DNA of 64,000 bases from Synchiropus splendidus (taxonomy: Eukaryota; Chordata; Actinopteri; Syngnathiformes; Callionymidae), in NCBI RefSeq assembly GCF_027744825.2, contig NC_071334.1:37169937-37233936 (forward strand), in the 5' to 3' direction. The notes beneath the pieces are model-generated. The model saw only the letters and a program-made list of their open reading frames with translations. It ran no database searches and was not told where the DNA came from. Made by a program: the position numbers and the translations under genes. Below, piece by piece: positions 13,710-27,678 of this stretch; the stretch's first letter is position 1; every line of letters starts with the position of its first letter.

Positions 13710-13890
13710 CAGGTGCTGCATTACTTGGTCGTCATCTAATAGCATGAATTCCATGTGTTTCCTCACCGCTCAGCTTGCAGCGCACCACTGGCTGTCTCTA
13801 CTCCCACTATCTTTAGCTTTAGCTTGACCAGCTTTAAACGCTGCATGGAGAGCCAGGTGGCATGTTCAAAGTGACAAATGAGATTTTGTT
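13710..13890. repeat. Dispersed repeat A, copy 2
   Basis: Second copy of the repeat at 4630-4830, with the same CTTTAGCTTTAGCTTGACCA core and flanking similarity on both sides. It is preceded by a GGGCTGTCAGTGAAT stretch of the type that starts many fish repeats. Confidence 0.6.
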
Positions 13891-16800
13891 GAAAGATTTG
13901 ACTGGGGTCCCTCCCCAACTTACTTCGCATTTGCATGGGTTAAAGATTACAACCCTCTGCATCTGTGTTCTAACTCCACACTGACATGTCTTTCCATCTT
14001 TCCATTCCTTTGTCCCTGGCTAAATATACTGACATTTACAAGTGGAGTTTTTACGTACCCTGCTAACGCCTAAGTTAGCCTTCTGCAAAAGGTCTCTTCA
14101 CTAAAATGTCGGATGATGTCACTTATATAATGCACCTTATGTGGCTCTCCTCCTTACTGAGTCACATGACTGAAAGACACAATCATTTTAGGCATCTTTT
14201 ATACCAATTGACACCGTACCACATCCAGAGTGAAAAAAGCCTCATCCCATATCGAACCCTCAGCCCAAACTCCGACCGTCTTTTACGTGACGCACTACCC
14301 ACCGCATAAGGGCATGACATGAAAGGCAGAACACGAGCTTCAATTGAAACCCTAATGCATCAACATTCACCGCTGACTTCGGTGTCAGCGTAGGACACAA
14401 AAGTCAACTTGCAAACGTCAACATATAACGCCGTAGGTGTGAGAATGTGTTTGAGACATCAGGACCTATGTAGTGGTATGACAGGGGTTTTGTGTGATGA
14501 AGTCTGTGAATGTTTCTCAGTATCATCGTAATGCCTCCAGGTGGAACCCATAGCAAAGCCCCTTGAGAGGGTGTCACACATCCGGTGTTACTTCAAAATT
14601 GCTTGGGTTTATATTGAGGATGCAGTGACACGAAAAAAAAACAACTACATGTAACCACTTCACTGTCGAAGAGAATTGGTTTTGCTTGAAACTGTTGTCC
14701 ATGGTTCAAATATATTGGATATACTCATACATAAATTGTGTCTATAAATTGTTGCTAGCTTTACAACAGTTTGCTATTTTTTTTTTTTGAAGTAGCATCG
14801 CTAATTCAGCTCTTGTTGAAGTGACTGTGCTTTGCCAGCATGAACCTTTTTTGCTTACTGGTACCTCAATCGCACAGACAACTGTGTTGAGATTTCTCAC
14901 ATACATCTTGGAGTCATGTTCGATCAGAATGTCATATGTTGAGGCTGACCAGTGTACATCACAAATATCAAGTAGGCATCCCGAATTGCAAATGCAAAGA
15001 CAACTACCGGCATTTACCTTTTAAATGTAAATTCAAATGGCAGGGACCCTTCATCAACTTGCATGCTAAAATGTCAGGATGGAGAAGCAAGTCACCCACC
15101 AAGATAATACAGAAACCATGAGAACTAATGGGTTAATCCTCTTTACCCATTTAAGAGCTGGAAGATTGCAAGGTCTAAGCAAATAGAACAGGGTGATAAG
15201 GAGGAGGAATAAGGGTCTAACTCCAACGAGATAAAGAGACCGATGTTGCCTCACATACATGCACACATGCATGCCCGCATTCACTGCATAAAATTCTAAC
15301 TGACAGTTGGTGTTGAACACTGTTGGTTCATTAATGTGTTCATATTTTGGGCAAACGTGAACTGAATATCCTGTATTAGTGCCTGATGAAAGAACTGTGA
15401 ACTGGTTCATTCTTGTGTCAGTGAAAGGCATTTGCGCTAATAGTGCAATCTCTTATACTTCATTCAATTGGGTACCAGATTTCTACAGTGTTCAGGTGGA
15501 TATTTCATGTAATCTACGCACACCATAAATAGTCCCAGCAGAAATGGGCAAATAGTATTCCCTAAATGCTATTGTGAACCCTAGTTGGAAAAGGATTTTG
15601 AAGGTTTAATATGACAAAATCTAACATAGTTTCAGTGTTAAAAAAGATAAAATATTTGCTGTCTTTGGTTCTACATGGGCTTTGATAATGATATTGAAAA
15701 ATAATAGCTCGTAGCAGCATACTGAAAAAAAGAACAAAACCAGTTAATTTGTGGATCTATGGACAAACATTGATCTTCTTAAGGAGAAAATGAACTTTCC
15801 CAACAAAGCCGACAGCAAAAAAACCTACATCAAGAACATACGGAATATGCAAAAAGCAGAAAAGCAAGCAGTTTAGATCTGTGGTTTTACCTCATTCAAA
15901 ACCACCTTGTAATGATCTTCTTTAACCCAGTTAAAGGGTCTTGAAGAATCGTCTTGCTATTAGATCTCACTTGGCAACATAAGAGAGCTAAAAGCACCCA
16001 AGATGCTTAGCCCTTATCACTTACTAAGATAACTTGGAGCTGAAAGCGTACTACATTTAATCGAGGTGTAAGAGGAATTCAACTCTGAAAGGCATCTCTG
16101 GCTAAATGGCAGAAAGTATTATTTGTAATAATTTTCCAGGAGAGTCAGCATGTTTTGTGTATGTCAAAATGACAAGCAGGAATGAGAGAATGTGTGTAGG
16201 AGGCACATGGCAGGCTAAAATTAAATAAATGCTAAACTAATGTTCAGAATCACAAGCAACTAGCACATTTTCCCCTTAAACGTTTGCCCAGCGTCTAACT
16301 CAAATAATAATTGCACAAGTCTGGAGTAAACAGAAAAGCAGGTTTCGTTTCAATAGACTTCAGCTTCGCTAAATGCATCATCACCTCCTTCAAGACTGTG
16401 TGGAATGCTGCAGTCAGTTAGAATGATTTATTATAAAATAAAATGATTTTGGTAGACGAAATAAAAAGCAATGATGTTCACCTCAAGGTAAATAATGAGG
16501 TTCATCAAATGATTTCACATGCAAAAATAACAGGACTAATTCTCCCTTTTGGTGGAACTACAACTAAGACTTCGTAGTAGGTGTCACAGCAATTCAAAAA
16601 CATTTTTCAAGACCAATAACTAAAATCAGTGTTTCAGGCCATGCAGTGCTCCGTCACATTGCTTGCCTTATTAGTTAGGCAAGGCAATAACAGAGGCTGC
16701 ATTGAGCTCCACTGCTTCAACAACTGGAACATTGAGGAAGTGTTGCACTGGCTGGTCACACACTTTTTGCTGACCCCTTTCAGTCTGCTGCAGCAACGGC

Positions 16801-17258
16801 GAGTCAAATGTGATAAGCCGCAGCACTGCCATAAATGAAGCAGGTATATAGCAAAAATAATCCAGTGATCCGGTTCTCTGCAGTTAAATGAGAGTGTGTA
16901 AATGAGCAGAGGCACATAGTGATTTCTTGTTCCACTTGTTGGACATAACATAACTCAGAATTATAACCACAGCCAGATGAAGGATAATGTCCAAGGCAGT
17001 AATGTTTAAGTCAATAGGCATTATGATGTTGAAGGAAACTATACATAGTACAGTTGCACATGCAGGGGTCTTTTTGAAACTATTAGAAGAACAAACCAGT
17101 TATATTTAGCATGTAATTCTTTTACCAAGAAATTAGTTTAGGTTGAAACTTTGCAAACAGTTCTCAATTCTCCTCATGTGATTTATGTATCCCGTGGTAT
17201 CCACTCATAAAGGTCTACTCCCAAAAAAAGTGTCACTGCTCCCTCACCGTCAGTCAAT

Positions 17259-17719
17259 GGGTGCTTTTACACTACGGGTTCTGTCTCGAGACAAAGCTCT
17301 TTCGGCTCAGAAGTCCGAGATGTGAACACAAGCGAGTCGGGTTTTGGCCACAGACCTGATCCCTGCTGGAGAGCTGCACCTCGTCTCGGGAAACTCTCAG
17401 CGGGTTGCTCAGAGGGTGGTGAGCTGGAGCCGGAAACTACAGGTCCAGCCGTGGCGGAGCTCCATCATCAGTTCAGTTCTGAGGTGAGGACGACTCATAA
17501 TGTTAAGAACTGACAAAGAAATAAGGAGGTGAAGCCAGTGGTGATAAATAGGTTGTCACGAGGCTGATGACAACTTCCTTGAGACGTGCTTCATCGTGGG
17601 TCACAAACCAGCTACTTTTTGTAGAGAAAAAAAGGACATCGCCTGAGGGGTAGAACACAGCGGGGAGGCGAGTCGGACTCGGACCCACCCGAGACAGAAC
17701 CCATAGTGTGAAAGCGCCC
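17259..17719. mobile_element. 461-bp non-autonomous DNA element with ~33-bp terminal inverted repeats
   Basis: The left end begins GGGTGCTTTTACACTACG and runs through GGTTCTGTCTCGAG. The right end, read on the minus strand, begins GGGCGCTTTCACACTATG and runs through GGTTCTGTCTCGGG. The interior has no plausible coding frame. The GGGCGCTTTCACAC type of end is seen in hAT-like miniature elements. I could not settle the target-site duplication. Confidence 0.75.
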
Positions 17720-20700
17720 TTAGTCGCCATGTCCCTGAAGGCGAGCCATCAAAGATGTACCCTTTGATGTGCCCCTCACATACTCATCCATGCCCCCATG
17801 CTGTAAAAACAAAAAGGCTGGGGAAAAACTAGTAATCACCCTTTCATTGATATAAAACATGTCCTTTTGAATATACATGTACTGTTTAAGTGTTTTTAGC
17901 GATAAATGAAGTGCAAGTACAGAACAATAAAAATATAAAGTAATGTATATCTTCTCCACTGAACTTGTGGATACTGACCTCACTGTGTTACAAACCTGCT
18001 GACAGACTTGGAGACAGTACTATTATGACAGTATACAAATACAAATCTCATGTAATGATGAAGTAGCACGGGACCAATGTAATGAGGAGAAGGTACAAGT
18101 GAGCTTAAGTCCAGACTTTATCTCTCGGTTAATCATTCATCCCAAAATCCTCATTTCACTAAACACTGCTGGTCACCATGACGCATATTGGGGACAAACT
18201 CCTTGTAAAATACAAAGTCATACAGATGACTAAAAATGTGATGGAATTGTACTCCAAATGATGATGAAATGATGTTACAGTTTGCAGAGTTCACAACTCT
18301 TTGTCACAAAATGACGAATGGGACATCATGCTGGGGTAGGAGGACAGCATTTTCTACATCATTTTGAAAGGTGTTAACGTCCAAAACTGGATTAACTTGC
18401 TGGGCCAAATGCCGACTGTACGAGTATGTCGAGGCATTGTACTCCACTGACAATTAAGTTCTTTCTTTGCGGGGTCAGTCGGCGCATGTAAACCTGAGAT
18501 AAAGAACCAGACATGGTTGATATGGTGACACAAACTCTAACTTTTATCCTAAAGCTTATTCGCACTAAACTAAACCATCATCTATATCAGTTAAAAAATA
18601 ATAATTGCATGGCACTCAAGTCGACAGTAGGTGGGAAAAGTGTTACGAAGCTCCTAAAACAAACAGAGGGGATGCTTGTCAAGTGGCTGTGCAGCAGGGA
18701 ATGAAAGAAAGAACCCTGGTTCTTCACCAGGAACTTGGTAAATATGCATTTTGTGACCTAAGACACATAAAAGCTGATTTATTCTTTAGAAGCGCGCGTA
18801 TGACATCATTAACCATGAACCAATTAAAGGAACAGAAATAAACATATGTTAATGATTCCAGAGAATATCATAATTCCTCACTGTTTCTCAATAACAGCCA
18901 ATTCTCCATGCCTATCCCATGGCCCGTGTGTGTGTACACCAACTGCAACATGACGCATTGACGCACAAATATTGACGTCGACAGATTTTTGTTGTTGACG
19001 TTATCTATCTATGACATCAACTAATGGTTGCAGCCCTACTATACATAAATACATACTACTTGTGGTGCTGTAGAGACGTCTATCTGCTCCGATTAAAACC
19101 GCAACTAAGGCTTTGCTTGACACACTAGAATGGTGCAGCCACGTATCCAGGCAGATGAGCAACAGGACAGATAACAGTGGTTGGCACTGCCAACATGGAA
19201 TGCTGACTGTTTCACAAGGCTGATAGCTGTCTCTGCAGCATCGCTCTAGATGGGTATCCCAAGACCTCTAGTCATTCTAAGTCTGCTTTCTGCTTGCATC
19301 ATGTTTAGTGCTGTCGGGATTCCCCTGTGGCACGGGCCCAGGCAGTGAAGTAACCTGTATTTTTTTTTTCCCTTTACAGAAGGAAGTCTCCCCACGTGCC
19401 GTGTAAGCCTTTGAGAAATGTAGCTTTTAGCCAAAGAACAGCTGAAATCTGTCCAAACTTCACTATATGCCAGACATTTTATGTGCTTTTACAAGAAGAC
19501 AATTACAGAAAGATGTTAGCAACAGTTCTTAAAAGCAAATCCACACCGAGACACCTTTTAGGTCTGCTGGGACAATATAGCACCAGTCTTAACAACTATG
19601 AAGAGGATTGTAGTTTCATAAAATGACAGGTGTCAGACCTGTTTGTCTTCTCTGCACATGTGTGATTGTCATTTATTTGCAGCCACTAACCTCGCTCAGC
19701 CACGATGCTCACAAGCAAACTGGGACCCATATTTACATATTCCTCCTGCGGTAAGATGCTTTTACAAATACCTACTTGCTGAGATCAAAGGACTCTCATC
19801 TGAGGAAGTAGTAAACATTTTAGCCTGCAAACATTTGTGTTGAGGCATGAAACACCCAGTTATATGTCAGCTTAATTCAAACACAGCAAAGGTGTCAATC
19901 TACACGTATAAGACAGCAAACAACTTTGGGAGCACACACAAAAGGCCTTTTTGTGAGAACTTTAGGTGGTTTCATTTTAAACAACACATCAGCAAAGAGG
20001 CCAGGGGCATCTGCTCTCTGTCAATCCTATTTCCTGGTACATGCTGTTCAAAAATGTACATTTTGTTTGCAACCTCGGCGTTGTTTAAAATTGTAGTCCT
20101 TCACATGCTTCAGTTTGACACCATCAGTCAAATGTATTTCATTATTATTATTTTTTTCATTTTGGTATTTGAGCAAATTAGCACAGAAGAGTGAGCTGGT
20201 TGACTGTACGGGTGTTGTGGACAGCAAAACAAAATCAAAAGAACACCTTAACCAAAACTAGACGAAGAAACACAAAGAAAGCTTTTTATCCACTTCATGA
20301 TATCAGAGATGACGACAACAATGACCAAGAGAACTTTGATTAAAGTTAACATGACCTTGCTTAGCAAAAGATTGTAACATTCTAAAGTTGTCATTAATTT
20401 TACATTTAAAATTAACAACATGACAAGAAGGTCAGAACTGTCATTGCCAAATATATTGCCAGACATTTCAAAAATAATTATCAGCTATCTGTGGAAACAA
20501 ATGAAAGCAAATGAAATAAATCAATCAAGTCTGTTTTATTTCACCAGGAAAAAAATGAATTCATTGTGTCACAAAAAAAACACTTGACATATTCCTGTTT
20601 CCATATTAAACATTTGATAACTGACCACAAGCAACCTCATGACTCATGAAGTAAAGAAAATAGTAAGCAAGCTAAAAAAAAAAGACTGTCAACAGGTACT

Positions 20701-23278
20701 TCACCGTTTAAGGTTGACCATTAAGGACCATGAAAAATGTCGTCTGTCCGTTCATCCACCCCCAAACCACTGTGGTGACACCCTGACATAGGGAAAAGAA
20801 TCCCGGGGAGTGCCCAAAATGCAAAGAGTAAAATACAATATTTCAATATTTGTAAAAGTGCACTATAGCCACTTGTGATCCTTTAAGTCACCCCTGAGTT
20901 TGAGCTTGTCATATACAATGCATTGGAAATTATTTATTAGAATATGTACTGGACAGCAAATTATGTATTTAAAAGATTAATCATTTAATCGTTGAGTACA
21001 TATGGCAGTGCAGCAGTATGATTAAGGGTTATTGTAAAGGTATGTTTACATGACGGTAACACAAATGCATGTAAACTCAGTTTAACAAGCTCTGTCACTT
21101 GTTGGAACAATAGATGACACGAAAGGATGATGTTTTTTAAGAACTAAACTTTATCATCGACCATACATTTCTAATCCACAAGTAGTAAATGCTTCCCACC
21201 ACCTGTTCTCTGCAATGGTAATTTTCTCGAATCAAAGCAGGCAGTATTATGCCATATGCCAGATTGGACCCAACAGATTAGTACTGTAATTTAAAGGAAA
21301 GCCTGTAAGGTGATTGTCAGGGTTAGGGGGCTCTAAGAAAAAAAAAACTCTCCAAAGAATTTTAATGCCATACAATCACAGAAGGGAGTTAAACGTTCAC
21401 ACTTTTTACAAACAGCCGTTCTTTACGTGGCACTCCACAAAATATAAACCTGATCTTAAAGTCACATGCCTAACTGAGTGCCTATTAATTTATGAAAATC
21501 ACAAAAGCTCAGTGAGAGTGGATGTTTTAACATGTAGACGCGAATTGACAGCAATTCCACAGAAACCAGTCTGCACATACTTATTTATGTTTCGGTTGAG
21601 AGGACAACATAAACCAGCTTTGCAGCTCCTAACCTAGTGACAGTGTGAGACGGTCACACCAAAGACAATCAAGGAGGACTTCTATGATAACAGAACGGCT
21701 GTGTCTCGAATGACAGCAGCAAGAACTTGTGTTAAAAATGCACCAGAAAACTTTGTAAAATGCAGCCCTCCTCATCCTCCTCATGTGCAACAGTTTTGCA
21801 CAGTAGTGAATACATCTTGGTTATCTGCTTGGATTTAATCACACTCTCTTCGTGAAACATGTCTGACCTGCCATTTATTTGAGTCCATGAGGTGGAGTTT
21901 GTCTCAAGCTCTTTCACACAAGAACTTATTTTTTAAACTTCACTTTAAATTCGACTTCCTTTACACAAGACACAATGTGACCATCTTCAGGCTTTCTGGT
22001 CCACCATAGTGCCAATCCTTAAAAATGCAAGACTTAAAATTGTATGCATGAATAGCTGTCATAGAGGTACAGTCACTGGTGTGAACAGCATTTTTGTCAT
22101 CTAGAATTGTGTTTATGGGCGATCATTTCTGCTTGCTTTCAAAATTCATCGGCAGACTTGTGACAGGAAAAGGAGTTTGTAAGCCAGAGAAATTGTTCAA
22201 ATGTGTATTGAAATAATTTTTAGTTAGATCTAATCAAGTCAATTGTTTAGAAATTATTACTTCTAATCAGAAAACCCAAACTAAATAATGCTCCCAAAGC
22301 CATGAGGGATGAAGTATAATAAAAAAGGAACTTACAGTGTTGTGTAGGTCGCTTAGAAAACATCAACTTGATGTATAATTCAAAGGAAAGGTTTGCATTT
22401 AAGTTTGCATTCAAACTGTCTTTAATTTCAGTGAACTATCTACTAATCCACATTTTCTTCAGTTTTTGTATAAAAGATACAGTTTACTCTGCACACATAG
22501 TATTTCAGCCGGCTGTGGAAAAGAAATCCTGACACAATTCCAAGCTATAGAGGAGATATGCCGGTAACTTTAGCTAGCCAATGTGTTCTTTAAATGGAAA
22601 TAATGTAAATAATTTGCAGATTCCAAAGTAACAGCTCTGATCAGATCTTAAATACATTTTGTGTGCAAAATGGTATTGACTAAACGATATAAAATTCCAG
22701 CCCCCACACAGCACCTGCACCACATTTTATGTGACAGAAGTTGATAGTCCGGAGACTTTGTCATTACGTTGCTCAATCATTCAGAACATGGCGTTGGCGT
22801 CCCACGTTTAGGTAGTTCCGTATTATTTAAAAGGCCTGATTCAGTCTGATGCATTTAAGGGAATATTTTTAATAATGATTAAAAACTATAAGGCGAATTA
22901 CTCCAAATAATACACCGAAGTAACCCGGATGCTCGCTAAAACATCGACAGGAAAACATACATGGATTTCGATAAATTGTGACTGTCTGAGAGTCAGCGTT
23001 ATTCACATTACCGGATTACAAGAACATAGTAAACATAAACACATCACACTGATTGAAAGTGAACATTTGTTCAGGCGAATTAGGTTGAAATGAAATTGTC
23101 ATATTGACATATAACAGTGTCCTTCCGAGGAAGGAGCCATACTATCGATCCGACGACTTGATATCGATAACATGGGGGCTTCGTTGAGCATAGAACCTGT
23201 AGAACTGTATCGTTAACAGTTGGAAGAAAGTGGTAGTTGTCACACTGTCAGTCGAATGGTCATAGAAGATAAACTTAC

Positions 23279-23700
23279 CACTTCGGCTTCTATTCGGGTT
23301 TTACACTCTTTGGGTCCGGAAGAAACATTCCTGCTCTATTTGTATCGAGTCGCCCCTCTCAGATACGCGAAGAAACGCCACCGAAACGAGGAAGAAGAGC
23401 GTCGCTTCGAGAATTGATCAACCAGAAATGAATGCGTTTCACGTGAGTGCATGATATCTACACATTCAGCTTTTGCGTGTGACTGTGTTTTCGGAGGTCG
23501 GGTGTCGGTGCAGGAGCCCGCATCACTGAGACAGCCCGACTGAGGAGGCGTGGAGAGCGGGCCGCTGGGCTGCACGCTCCGACCATTGGTTGACAAACAG
23601 CGATCAGATGCAAATTCCTAACCTCTGAATCAGCAGGGGCCAGCCCCTCGTTCGCCCCCACACCCACCCAGTCTCCCCGCCCCCGCAAGCAGGGGCTGTC
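23279..23700 (-). promoter_or_regulatory. arid3a: Candidate arid3a CpG-rich promoter and non-coding first exon
   Basis: This is the only clearly CpG-rich, GC-rich stretch upstream of the arid3a coding exons. Reading the minus strand in order, there is a GC box (complement of CCCCGCCCCC at 23675-23684), an octamer ATTTGCAT (23615-23608), a CCAAT box (23589-23585), an ETS-like core (complement of CCGGAAG near 23317) and then a consensus donor GTAAGT directly after 23279. This fits a promoter with an untranslated first exon spliced about 11.8 kb to the coding exon at 11480. The transcription start is not determined. The open frames seen across the region on both strands are short and look like a by-product of CpG richness. 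Confidence 0.5.
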
Positions 23701-23760
23701 GCCAACGCAACACTACGAGTCATAAAAAGTGGGGGTGGACACATGAAAGTGACGAGGTAA

Positions 23761-26700
23761 TGCAGTACTCGACATACGGCGGCTCGTTCAAGATTTAACA
23801 TAACCGAACAAGGATATCTAGTGAATACAATAATTTTCTGTACGACTACAAAATGCTAAATTAAATACATTTCAAAGACACGTTTAAATTGTATGTTTTT
23901 ATAATGCCTTTTCAACCTTCTCATAATATGTTTTGTAAACAAAGCACAGCTACAGCAACTTGTCATTTAACTTCTGTTACTTCTGCCGTCTTCAGCGCTA
24001 GTAGTACTTATTTTGCCAACTACTTTTGCTGACTAGTTCCATTACTACTCCAAGTACTGCTGCTACTGTGTCTGTGACCACCCCTACATAAGCTTCTAGT
24101 ATATATTACTAGTCATTTCCACTAGCCTCGCCTTTTCCAGCTATGACAACCATTGTTTCTCCTGGTACTCATACCCAAACTAGCATTTTATTTTCGGTGC
24201 TAGCTGCTGCTCGAGATTTTTTCGTAATACCGCACTAATGCTGCTTACGCATTTTTTCCCCCTTCAAACTGTGAACCTTATGACTGGACGTCTTGCAGTT
24301 TACATACGACCTACTCGTGATAGTAATGCTTCTTCACACTGCTTTCCCATAGTATCCAAAATGAGTTTGTAATTCGATCGTTTTCTGATTGCTGTATGAA
24401 ATGTAATGCAAATAGATGGGTGAGACTGAAAAATTGAAATTTGAAACTTACAGATGTCAATGTTATAGTTATATATAGTATAGTGCGTTAAACATTATGA
24501 ATAGACTACAGTATATATGAAACACAATTCAAATTCTGAAGTGGCTCTTTGTAAATAGGATTAAAGTAAACTAGATGTCTAAACCGTGGCTAATTCCACT
24601 TTCTAAACTGAGCATGAAAGGAAATTTTCAGAGTAACTTACCTTTCGATACTTGTGAGAAACAGCTCTATTTAATCCCTGAAGTCGATCCCTTATCATCT
24701 CATTATAATAGTCGCTTACACAAGTAGCTTTTATTTACTTGCTGTCATTAACAACAAACATTGAGCAAATAGCTGGAGGTGGCCTTGGCTATTGTTGTCT
24801 CATATGTCTTTCCCCATGAGCTCTATTATTAAACAAACATTTTTACCTAACAGTTTTGTGGGGGTAATTGTCAAGAAAAGGATAGCAAAAAGATTGACTT
24901 CTTCTGTTGCTCCATTTCTGTCTTCATTATCTGTAATTCATTTGTCCAACATGACGAAGTTGCATCAGCATTCAGTTGCATCAAAATTCATACCTGAATA
25001 TCTAACGGATTAGGTTTATCGTAGATGTGCCTAAAAAACACCATCTTGTAATTTCACAATATCAGTTATTTGTGACTCGTGGGTCAAAATGATAAAAAAA
25101 AAAAACAACATGTGGGTCAGTGACTGAAGATTAGTACATGATGGAGACTTTTGTTTCTTTCAGTATACCTCTAAAGGTTGCTGGTCGCTTATTCCATTTC
25201 CAAATGTAATTTAATATGAGAGAACATCACCTACAAATGCAGTATGGCAACTTGATGTCCAGCAGCTGTTTACTAAAATAGAGACCTGCTGATGTTGAGA
25301 ACACAAAAATGATCCACTCCCTGCCTTATCTGACATAACAGAACCCAGGACAGGCATGTGCATTTGGGCCAACACCATATATTCACACGTGACCAGAAAT
25401 AAAGTAATCCCATGCTGCCAGACTGAGGCTTGCCTGAACCGAAGTCTGCAGGGTTGTTTGATGCAGGTTCAAATACTGATACTACCCAATCATTCTACAC
25501 AAAATTTCCTACTTATCTTGGTAATTTGGCAGTATAGTATAAAGGTTGACTTAAGAGAGAACTAGCCACTGAAAACTTATTTTAGTTGTAATTTGTTCTT
25601 CCATTCACTCCCCAAAGCTTGTGGCCCACTTAGAATTAACTTAAATGTAAAGAGTCACCTAGTTTAACTTTTTATCCTTAGTTTCAAAATCTCCGTCAGA
25701 GCATTTCACATGGTCACAGACATGTTCTATAATCAGAATGCATCCTCGCACACAATTTTTTTCGAGTCAACTTTTACTTTCCATTGTCAATTTCTTAGTA
25801 AACTTTAAATGTTGTAATTTGCATGAGAGACGCTGTGAGCAAATCACAGAGAAGCCACTTGACCGTGAACCCCACAGCTGACGGCTTAAAATCATCAGTG
25901 ACCGCTTGTGTGTGTCAAGTCCTTTTCTCCAAAGGACACGTAATTAGCTCATGTAAAATGGGGCAAATCCAATAACCCTAATCAAAATTCTAATATGTGT
26001 CGAAGGAAAGCAATATAAAGATGAAAGTTTAAGATGAAACATTATTATCTTCAAAACACGACCACTTTCATGACATTCTATGTAGAAAGTATGTGCCACA
26101 AACAATTCTTCCTAAAATGTTGAGTAACATTCAATTGTGCAAACAAAATTGTAAATATCGGCCATCACTGGCGACAACGTGGAAGCTTTTCGGTTTGTTT
26201 AGAGCGCCACCCAGCGGAGACACTCAAGGCTACACAGAATGTTCAGACCAACAAGGCTATCTTGAGAACGTCTTATCGAAAACATCAGTCGGCGTGACGC
26301 TCTATAAAAGCTATTACGAGCCACAGGAGTATCAACATTTTCTTCTTCAATTTGCAGGTTCGCCAGTTAACTTTCTATCAAGCCATAGTGAAAATCGAAA
26401 TGCATTTAATAATGGCAGTTACAGATAAATTACTATTGCAGCACACACACAATGAACACATGATAAACGCAATCACAAATGTTCACTATGTAAAGCTTTC
26501 AGAATCCCGCAGGTGTTTACATGGCGTGAGGTACCAAATACAGTACTTACATAAGGTGACAATCAGACACTGTTGAAGCCTGAGTAATAACATTTTCATA
26601 CAACTTTGGCTGTAAACAAAATGCACCGAGAAACCTGTTTTTTGCGTTTTTAAAAACTCTCTCACGTACAAATGTATAAATATATGTACATAAAAAAACA

Positions 26701-27574
26701 GAATTTTCTCTTAAGGCAAAAGTGCTTTCCAGGGTTGCACGTCCATTATTTTCGGCTATATAGTTTTAAAATTGGACATTACGGTCACAACTGAGTACCA
26801 TCTAGAGCTTTTCTTATTGACATGTAAGATCCTGACTTGTTTTACACACCTGACTACAGAGAAAACAAAATGTAAAGCTGGCAAGTGTTACTGTAATGTG
26901 CTCAATATGTTCCCACACCTTTGCTATTTTTATATTTCCTACTCTTATGAATGACATAGATGACATTAATTTTCATGCTTCAAATGTGGCTACTTACAAC
27001 GTTCCTGCAGCCAGGAAGTGATTCCATGGCGCGCCTTGGTGCTCAATACATTCAGCAGCTCTATTTTGATTGCTGACAGCTTTGAGTCATCAATTTAGAG
27101 TACAGTAGGTCTGAACGGCAGGAAGTCCATGAACCATGGATCTGTTACATTTTCCAAGTGAAAGACTATGTACAGACTCATAATTACATTTCACACTGAA
27201 GTGTTATTATGGCAATTGGTGTACCAACCTCCACCTTTTTGGTCAGCCCTATTTTCATAAACAAATGTGAACACGAAGATAAGTCCATACATTGTTGATA
27301 CGTTAAGTGAGATCTGCTCATAAAACCTTAGACAGGTTCACGTGTCACTTTGTTACTTGCGACTGCATTTACAAACAAATGAGTTTCATACAGGCCAAGA
27401 CAATGACTTGAACTGCAGAGAGATCATCTTGTTGAAATCAGTTGAAATGCAATCCGATACCAGCCAGAGAAAAAGGGCATTTTCAGTTCACGCCTTGCAG
27501 ACATTACAACCGCACTCAAAGAGCTCCTGCAGTAAAGCCACACTGACAGACGGGAGTGAGGCGTGGTCCTACTC
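23761..27574. other. Intergenic stretch between arid3a promoter and r3hdm4 stop
   Basis: AT-rich, with no recognisable coding exon. The right part presumably includes the r3hdm4 3'UTR, since transcription runs leftwards. I see no strong repeat structure beyond short A/T runs. Confidence 0.45.
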
Positions 27575-27678
27575 TTAGATCATCTGGTCCAAATAGGCAG
27601 ACAAGAGCAGTGTGGGAGGCAGGAACTCCTCTTGTTTGTTCACAACTTCAGTCTGGCGCAACCCATTATAGTCAGTAC
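27575..27678 (-). CDS. r3hdm4: r3hdm4 coding exon 8 and stop
   Basis: Encodes TDYNGLRQTEVVNKQEEF, then LPPTLLLSAYLDQMI and TAA. The acceptor is ACCCTCAG. The LLLSAYL end matches the human C-terminus. Confidence 0.92.

Larger units (their letters stand above)
11481..23278 (-). other. arid3a: Presumed first intron of arid3a
   Basis: About 11.8 kb between the candidate non-coding exon and the first coding exon. It holds the 461-bp TIR element at 17.26-17.72 kb, dispersed repeat A copy 2, and short repeat signatures such as GGGCTGTCAGTGAAT (near 13656) and GGTTGCAGCCCTAC (near 19026). I see no coding exon, and open frames are short and unlike any family I know. Confidence 0.45.

Noticed and set aside
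23220..23801. Open frames on both strands across 23.2-23.8 kb as genes
   Set aside because: CpG-rich promoter-like DNA has few stops by chance. The frames lack family similarity, and the donor, CCAAT and octamer layout explains the region better.
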